Positions 58,095 to 64,000 of a DNA stretch of 64,000 nucleotides are shown one piece after another. The stretch's first letter is position 1; each line of letters opens with the position of its first letter. Location of the stretch: the NCBI GenBank assembly GCA_027475525.1, contig JAMWFC010000005.1:1538769-1602768 (forward strand), in the 5' to 3' direction. This DNA is from Macrolepiota albuminosa (Eukaryota; Basidiomycota; Agaricomycetes; Agaricales; Agaricaceae). The position numbers and the translations under genes were made by a program. A model generated the notes under the pieces. That model saw nothing but the letters and a program-made list of their open reading frames with translations. It was not told where the DNA came from and made no database searches.

Positions 58095-59639
58095 CACTGC
58101 CGCCACGGTCGTACTGGATATACTGGACCTTGCGCCAAAGAAAATAATTATAGACGAGTATTTTGTAACGGTTTCGTGACTATGTGACCTTTAGTGACAC
58201 TTTTTCCTGATGTTATTCTCTTAATTAAATTAATCAACTACTGCTTAGTATCCTGTACGCGGTGAATTTCATAGCCCGTCGGAGGCTTCCCCTCTAAACC
58301 TCCTCCAACACAGCCTCCACCATACCCTCACTTCAGTTGGTTCAGGTTCCAAGTATGTATAGAGAAATCAGTGCTTAATTCCAGCCTCAACTTCACTTTG
58401 TTTATTCAAGGCCTTAGTTTTCACACCTCAGTGCTGAATCCAACTCTTTTATTCAGCTTCATTGTGTTTGATTGATCTTTGTCTTTTTCTTTTTTTTTTT
58501 GGTGGTATTATGGCAGTCTGCCAACCATTCACATAAGTCAACCTTTTACAGACTAGGATATATGTGATTTCTCACTCACTATATTTCTTGTGTACTCTCT
58601 CAGCTATGGACCACCCATAGAAACACTTTTACACAGAGTCTGAGGCTCATCATCCAATATCCACTAAAACTACAATTAACTTTTTCTATAGCCTGAGAGG
58701 TTCTAAGTCATCTGATACAAGGTTAAACCAGGTTTTTCTAATTAGCATGGGCTTCAATGTCTTTTTACTTTTTCTATTTTTTGCTTTTGTTCTTGATTTT
58801 TATAGGATTTTCTTATCTGTGAAGGTAATTTCTGAGTCTGATTCCCTTGATATTTTCCATTTACACCCTTGCTTTCATATTGTATATATTGCTTCTGATG
58901 TTATTATTTTTCAAACCTTATGCCTCCCTATATCTCCTTCCCTTACTTGGTGAGTGCATAATCCAGCTGGTCTCTGAGAGAGGGTTTACTGAAACTTATC
59001 CCTCTTCTTTTGCATAGTTTTTGTATAAAATTCCATACTATTTTCTGCCATCTTGCATTGTAAGCATATTGCTTTTTCTTCACAACCCTTAATGTTTTTC
59101 CAGTACTGCTCTATCTTGTATGCATTGTGCATTGTGCATCATAGGAAATTTTTGCTCTGTCTTGTCAAGTCCTTGTCTCTCAGAGACATCTATATTATGT
59201 GCATGGCCATGCCTTTTTGTTGTGCAGCTAGTGCCCTCTCCAGTATGCATCTATATGCTATTATCTGTGTTATCTTTGCTAACTTTGTACCTAGGAGGTG
59301 GGAGGTCATATTCTAGCATTATCTCCATGTTTATATGTTAAAAAACAGACCTAAGAAGTGTAAGTTATTCTATAGTCCAGTTAGTAAATGTGTGATTTCT
59401 TTAGTATGTAATGTGATGTACCCTTCAGTTCAATGTAAGTGACTGAGGGTTTCTAGCTACAGCAGTCCAATATAAGTATTGATGGTGGACAATGGGGCCA
59501 TTGTCCACTAGACAACAGTGAGTTATGATATTAAGGCATAATGTGAGTGTGATAGCCTTGTAAAATAGGTGGTGAGTGTCTGTGTGATATGTCAAGAGTC
59601 TAACACTTCTGCTCACCAGACACTTCTCCTTGCATGGAT
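58095..59639. other. Promoter of rrp6, then AT-rich non-coding DNA
   Basis: The first about 150 bp should hold the rrp6 promoter. From about 58250 composition shifts to AT-rich debris like that at the left end. Short open frames (58747-58953, 59053-59341) show no motif. The last about 200 bp before 59640 may belong to the 3' part of the copia relic. Confidence 0.45.
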
Positions 59640-60411
59640 CATGGTATTTATCAGAGGCCAAGACATGGGCACAAGTGAAGGAAGGCAGGAGTTGGGAGAG
59701 CCTTCATAAAGATGTTAGCTATATTTTCTTTTGAGCATACTTGTAACAGACTGATTTCACTAGATTGAACTTGTTCACATAGAAAGTGGTATTTAATGTC
59801 TCCATGTTTTACTTACACATACAGGAGCAGATCTTCTGATAGTGCAATTGTAGAATTATTGTTGCAAAATATATGAGTCAGTGTGCTAGTAAGGTCATGT
59901 CTGATGTCCTTCAACAGCACTTGGAGCTATATACATTCCTGGATGCTCTTGAAGGCTGCCATGTACTCTGCCTCACATGATGAGGCAGCTACCATCCTCT
60001 GCTTCTAGGCTGTCTACAATATACTTCTGGACCCAAGGCTCTAGGTATAGCCATCAATGCTCTGTTGAGTATTGGGACAGCTCGCCCAATCAGAATTAGT
60101 GAACTCAGTCAATCCTATATCATTCTTTTCTCCTAGTTGAAGCTGTAGGTTGTGTGTACCCTTCAAGTAATGAACTAGGCATATTGCCACATTCCACTCA
60201 GGAGTTGTGTAGGAGTTGAAGAATTGAGTAAGCTGTTGAACTGCAAATGCAATATCAGAGCATGTGGATATTGTAAGGTACAGGAAGCAGCTGACAAGTT
60301 GGTGGTATGGAGTTCTGTCTAGCATGCATTGCTTTTTTAAGAGAAGAGTGGTCCAATCTATGCACTGCAGTTTTTATTTGGATCTATGAGTAAGGAGAGG
60401 GGTGTTGCATT
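59640..60411 (-). pseudogene. Ty1/copia pol relic (RT end and RNase H)
   Basis: Minus-strand reading gives TPYHQLVSCFLYLTISTCSD, IAFAVQQLTQFFNSYTTPEW, AICLVHYLKGTHNLQLQLG and LTEFTNSDWASCPNTQQSID, the standard end of Ty1/copia reverse transcriptase and the start of RNase H (YRSLVGSLLYL, TRPDIAFAV, GFTDSDWA in intact relatives). Downstream (59700-60000) shadows of the CEAEY region are visible but broken. Upstream coding ends where repeat unit C begins at about 60412. Confidence 0.85.
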
Positions 60412-61990
60412 CATGATGCCAACTGTGGTTGGAAATGCTGGGCACTATAGAGTAAAACATTGTTTCTAGCATCTGGCATGTGTAAAGTGTGAAGAGTTCT
60501 AATAGAGTCCTGGTGTGCTTGTGACAATAAGATGTGGCTAGGCATTAGTAATTAGCACTCCTGATGCTACTTAGCAAACTGTAAGCACTGTGATTCTAAT
60601 GAAGGCGCTGCAAAAAGATAAGATAGCATAACACAAATGTGCCTGTTGTTGGCATTGTAGATGATAAAAATAAATAATATAAATGATGCTAGCACCTAAC
60701 TCTCTGGCAAGGCTAAGTCAAGCTAGTGTGATTTGAATGATAGAGATAACTGGGTTTCAATTCTTCTTCTTTACATGTCCAGTAGCTATCTTTTGAAAAT
60801 AACTCTATCTATAGTGCTACAAGTTAGTTGTCAGGTTCCACTGAGTCAGGGGCTTTCTGGGAAAGCAACACCCTTATGAGGCAGACTTGATCTATGTGTA
60901 CTCAGGTGGTCTGGAACTCCGGACTGTGCTCCAGAGTTCAAGATGTGAACAGGGGATTCCTGAGGTAGAGGACTTAGTCTGGGAATTGGGGAAAGTCAAA
61001 AAGATGAAGGGGTTAGGGTCAAGTCAAGAGCCAGGGGTTCTAAGATAAGACCAGGGTTAATAAACTTTAGGTCGCAAAGTGCATATCAATCTTAAGAGCA
61101 TACAAATAAGTTGAGCATGCCAGTCGAAGCGTGCAAGTCAAGCATGCCAGTCAGTGCATACCAGTCAATCAAAGGGCATGCAAACAATCAATGTAATATC
61201 AAGACTAGTCTACTACAAGTTGTTAGCTACTCTTTAAGTACCAGCAGGGGTTACTCCAGATTTCTGAGGGGTTCCGGTATGTCTGGGGCAGTTTTGGGAG
61301 TTAATGGGTGGCAGTGGAAGAAGGGAAAATTGTATATCAGGGATTGTGCATGCAGAGCACGCAATCAATTGGCACAGAGAAATGGCCGTGATGTGTGATG
61401 TGTGATAGCTAGGGTGGTTTACATGATCCAATTGTTGATTGTTATGTCAGCAGGTGGTCCCAGGGTCCATAATGCAGGGCTGTCAGGAGACATGCATGAT
61501 GGCAGTGGAGGTGGTCATGATGGCAGGAGTTGTGTCATGGGGTTGGCAGAGGAGTCCCAGATGGGGTTTCAGAGGTGTCTTGAGGTGGTTCTGGGTGGGA
61601 GGGGTCATGACATTAGTGCTTCTCCTCATGGCTATAGCTAACTGTGACCTGTCAATGGCAACCGACAGCACATAGATGACAGTGACCAATAGTAGAACAG
61701 CCTATTGGCCACAGCAACTCTAAACTATATACTTAGAATTATATGAACCTGCTCACTTTTTAACCCAAGTCTGATTTGCCAGGATATTTGGTGTCTGGTC
61801 AGACAAACCTCAACAGATGCTATAATCTAGAAGCACTATCTCTAGCACTAAATATTATTCCTATTTCCAATAAGCCAAGGTACCAAGCTTTAATATATCC
61901 AGATCTGTTGACATCAATTTTTATACTTCTGATGACAGTGCCTTAATAGATGGCAGCACCTAATACTATCCCACATCACTTACATATACT
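60412..61990. repeat. Dispersed repeat unit C, copy 2 (interrupted by solo LTR B)
   Basis: The left arm 60412-60838 and right arm 61613-61990 match 3581-3980 and 5252-5650. The unit directly joins the copia relic, so it probably inserted into it. Divergence between the two copies is considerable, with many small indels. Confidence 0.65.
60839..61612 (+). repeat. Solo LTR, family B, with perfect 5-bp target duplication
   Basis: 774 bp, TGTCAGGTTCCACTG to GGGGTCATGACA. The pentamer ttagt lies at 60834-60838 and 61613-61617. It has the opposite orientation to the copy at 3981-5251. Confidence 0.92.
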
Positions 61991-63329
61991 ACACATACAT
62001 ACATACTGATCACAGTTGTACTTAGATAACATACTAAATGTATTGTCTATCTAGGTACTTCAACATAGTCCTGTTTATATGTTAACTGAGATAACATACT
62101 AAACATATTGTCTATCTAGGTGTAATAAGGCACCTATCAAGCAGCCAGAATTTAAGTTCCAACAAATTGTAATGAGGATACAAGCTGAGGGTTTGAAGTA
62201 AGTCCTTTACAAGCATGGTTGGAGTCTTGGATGGGTTGTCAAATATGCATTCCTGTATAATGAGCTGGCAGCTCTTTGGGATCTGGGCTGGTGAGAATGC
62301 TATTTTGTAGTCCCAGATCTAGATAGATAGATACAAACAAAGAGAAAACTGTATGACAATGTAATAATAAATATATGCATTTGCCAGCAAGTGAGTATGG
62401 ACTTACAGCCTCAGTGTTGTGTCAATAATGGAGGAGAGAACTGAGGCTGTAAAGAAAGAAACCACAAATAAAGTGGCAAATAATTACATACCAAAAAGGA
62501 AATAGTCCAACACATTTCATTGTCTGAACCCATATCATACTCCAGAGTAGATGGATACACACTAGTCCTTGGAGTCTTAGAGGTGAAATCAGAAATTATA
62601 AATCTGACTGCAGCAGTAGGAGTAGAAGGTGAGGAGAAGTCTACAGTATCAATTTCTATAGGCATTGGGGAGGTATTCAAAGGTAATGACAAAGGTGTGG
62701 GAAAACATTGGGCAGAAGAAGGCATTGAAGTTAAAGTTAGAGTTTAAAGTTTAAGTTTAAGTTTCTAAGTTTTAGTTTTATTGGATGAATGATAAGAAAA
62801 GAAGTTTGACAAAGTAAAATTAAATAGAAGGCATAGAAAGGTATACTGGCAATACAAAAAGCAAATTAAGAGATTTCAAAATTTTTGTAGATAAATGAGA
62901 AGTGTTAGAGTAATTTTCAGCAAGTATCAGAGGCTGGAATGGGGTGGGGTGGTGGTGGTCATTGTTTTTTGCATAAACAATAGTGATGGAAATGCATGTG
63001 CAGAAGTAGACATCTTTTATTTGAAAGACAACCTCTTGAATAGAAGCATCAGAGTTTTTTCAGACATGGTACAGTCAAACCAGTTAGGCAAGCTACTAGT
63101 CCTAAAATAAGCATTGGAGCAAAGTCCATCTAACACCAACCTGAACATTGAATTGGACTCAAAATATGCAATAAATATGATCACATGGGACCTGCAATGA
63201 AATGAAGACTTGAATTATCTCACCACAGCAAATGCCATCTTTTCACATCCTCACAGTAGTAAGGATGAGGAAGAGAAGAATGAAAGACTAAAATGGCTAA
63301 AGAGTAACTCAGAACAAATAAAGAATGAA
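61991..63329. other. AT-rich stretch without a recognisable gene
   Basis: Includes a small tandem duplication (agataacatactaaa at 62024 and again at 62089, period 65, imperfect) and a minus-strand open frame at 62411-62725 (MPSSAQCFPTPLSLPLNTSP) with no motif I know. Likely transposon debris. Confidence 0.4.
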
Positions 63330-63960
63330 TAAATGAATAAGCTGGCAGGTGAAGCTACCAAAAAAACTCAGGTAGAGCTGAATCTGAGAATATATCTATC
63401 CCTATCAGCATTGGGTGCCAAACTGATGGCAACCACACAGACCCTAGCCTATAGTATGATGAAGTCAAGGAAAATGAAAGAGAGAATGACATCAAGAGCT
63501 AGGACAACAAAGAACTGAGACCACACAACAGAATACATGGAGGAAATGTTTGGCAAATGACCCACTCACAAAATCATCTGGAAAAAACAGCAGTGCTGCA
63601 ACCTCTTAAGGGAAGCCTGCTACTTTCTGTGAATGACTATGCACAATGCATACATAGTTGGCAACCACTGGCAAAGACCATCAATGAGCTTGAGTCTTTA
63701 GGAGAGGGTGGTATGTGCTCACTGTGGCACTCTAAAATTTATAGCCCACATCCTGACAGAATGTAAAACTGTGGGACAGAGAAAAGTCTGAGATGCAGCA
63801 AAGGCTCTTTGAAAAAGGAAAAGTAGGGATACCTGATGCAAACCTGTATTAGATACAATTCTAAGTGCACCACTAGCCAAATTTTTTGACAATAAAGAGA
63901 AAAGACTCTCTGATTATCCAAGGCTATATATAATAATTATAGAATTGGCACATCTCATAT
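63330..63960 (+). pseudogene. Non-LTR retrotransposon relic, C-terminal end (RNase H tail and zinc finger)
   Basis: Plus-strand reading gives NKLAGEATKKTQVELNLRIY, then LGAKLMATTQTLAYSMMKSR at 63345-63470, matching the end of the RNase H region of Tad-like elements in mushrooms. At 63718-63780 it reads CAHCGTLKFIAHILTECKTV, the usual C-x2-C...H-x4-C finger that ends such ORF2 proteins (ESMEHILTEC in intact ones). Two expected tryptophans after it (VWDAAKALW) are TGA. Several frame shifts. The window ends before the element does. Confidence 0.8.
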
Positions 63961-64000
63961 GAAAGCTGAAGTGTGAAGGAGTCATTCATATTGAGCAGAG

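Noticed and set aside
62024..62115. A fourteenth 77-bp duplication
   Set aside because: The period is 65 bp and the copies differ; it is an ordinary short tandem duplication in AT-rich debris.

Overview
This window looks like a piece of a basidiomycete (Agaricomycete-type mushroom) genome. The host genes are split by introns of about 38-60 bp. They encode eukaryotic proteins: SMC3, COQ4, RRP6, RidA, a PEBP-like secreted protein, two MFS transporters and a mucin-like surface protein. One gene belongs to the degenerate kinase-like family expanded in mushrooms. All calls come from reading the sequence and from family knowledge; no database was searched.

Layout. (1) 1-13.0 kb is AT-rich transposon debris: a Ty3/gypsy pol relic, solo LTRs nested in one another, a decayed chromodomain Ty3 element with both 519-bp LTRs (5690-12258, minus strand) and a Tc1-type transposase tail that abuts it. 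(2) 13.0-33.2 kb is a host gene island: a truncated PEBP-like gene, a transmembrane mucin, an MFS transporter of the anion:cation symporter type, a RidA-family protein, SMC3 and COQ4 as a divergent pair, and a kinase-like gene. (3) 33.3-51.8 kb is a nested structure. The outer element is a Ngaro-like tyrosine-recombinase (DIRS-order) retrotransposon with split direct repeats A1 / B1-A2-B2, a spliced gag-like ORF1, RT-RNase H and an intact tyrosine recombinase. Inside exon 2 of its ORF1 sits a young Ty3/gypsy element (35063-47131) with 941-bp LTRs, a fused gag-pol and a multi-exon antisense gene carrying a Zn2Cys6-like cysteine cluster. (4) 51.8-58.1 kb is host sequence again: a DHA1-type MFS transporter and RRP6. 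(5) 58.2-64 kb is AT-rich debris: a Ty1/copia relic, a second copy of the repeat unit seen at 3.6-5.7 kb with its own solo LTR, and the tail of a non-LTR retrotransposon.

Two points change how the window should be read. First, at least thirteen places carry a tandem duplication of exactly 77-bp period. They occur in two Ty3 elements, a Tc1 relic and the mucin gene. Removing one copy restores the mucin reading frame, joins the Ty3 gag-pol pieces into one frame, and makes the two Ty3 LTRs the same length (941 bp). A uniform 77-bp overlap is best explained as unmerged contig overlaps in the assembly, not as biology. Second, after correction the Ngaro-like element and the Ty3 inside it are nearly intact. 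Removing the Ty3 plus one 4-bp target duplication rejoins ORF1 in frame. The 12 LTR differences I count are all transitions and 10 of them lie at CpG/TpG/CpA sites, which suggests recent insertion followed by methylation-driven decay.

The strongest candidates for little-described biology are the antisense Zn2Cys6-like gene of the Ty3 element, the 657-nt ORF1 intron of the tyrosine-recombinase element with its palindrome clusters, and the 26-bp direct repeat that flanks that element.
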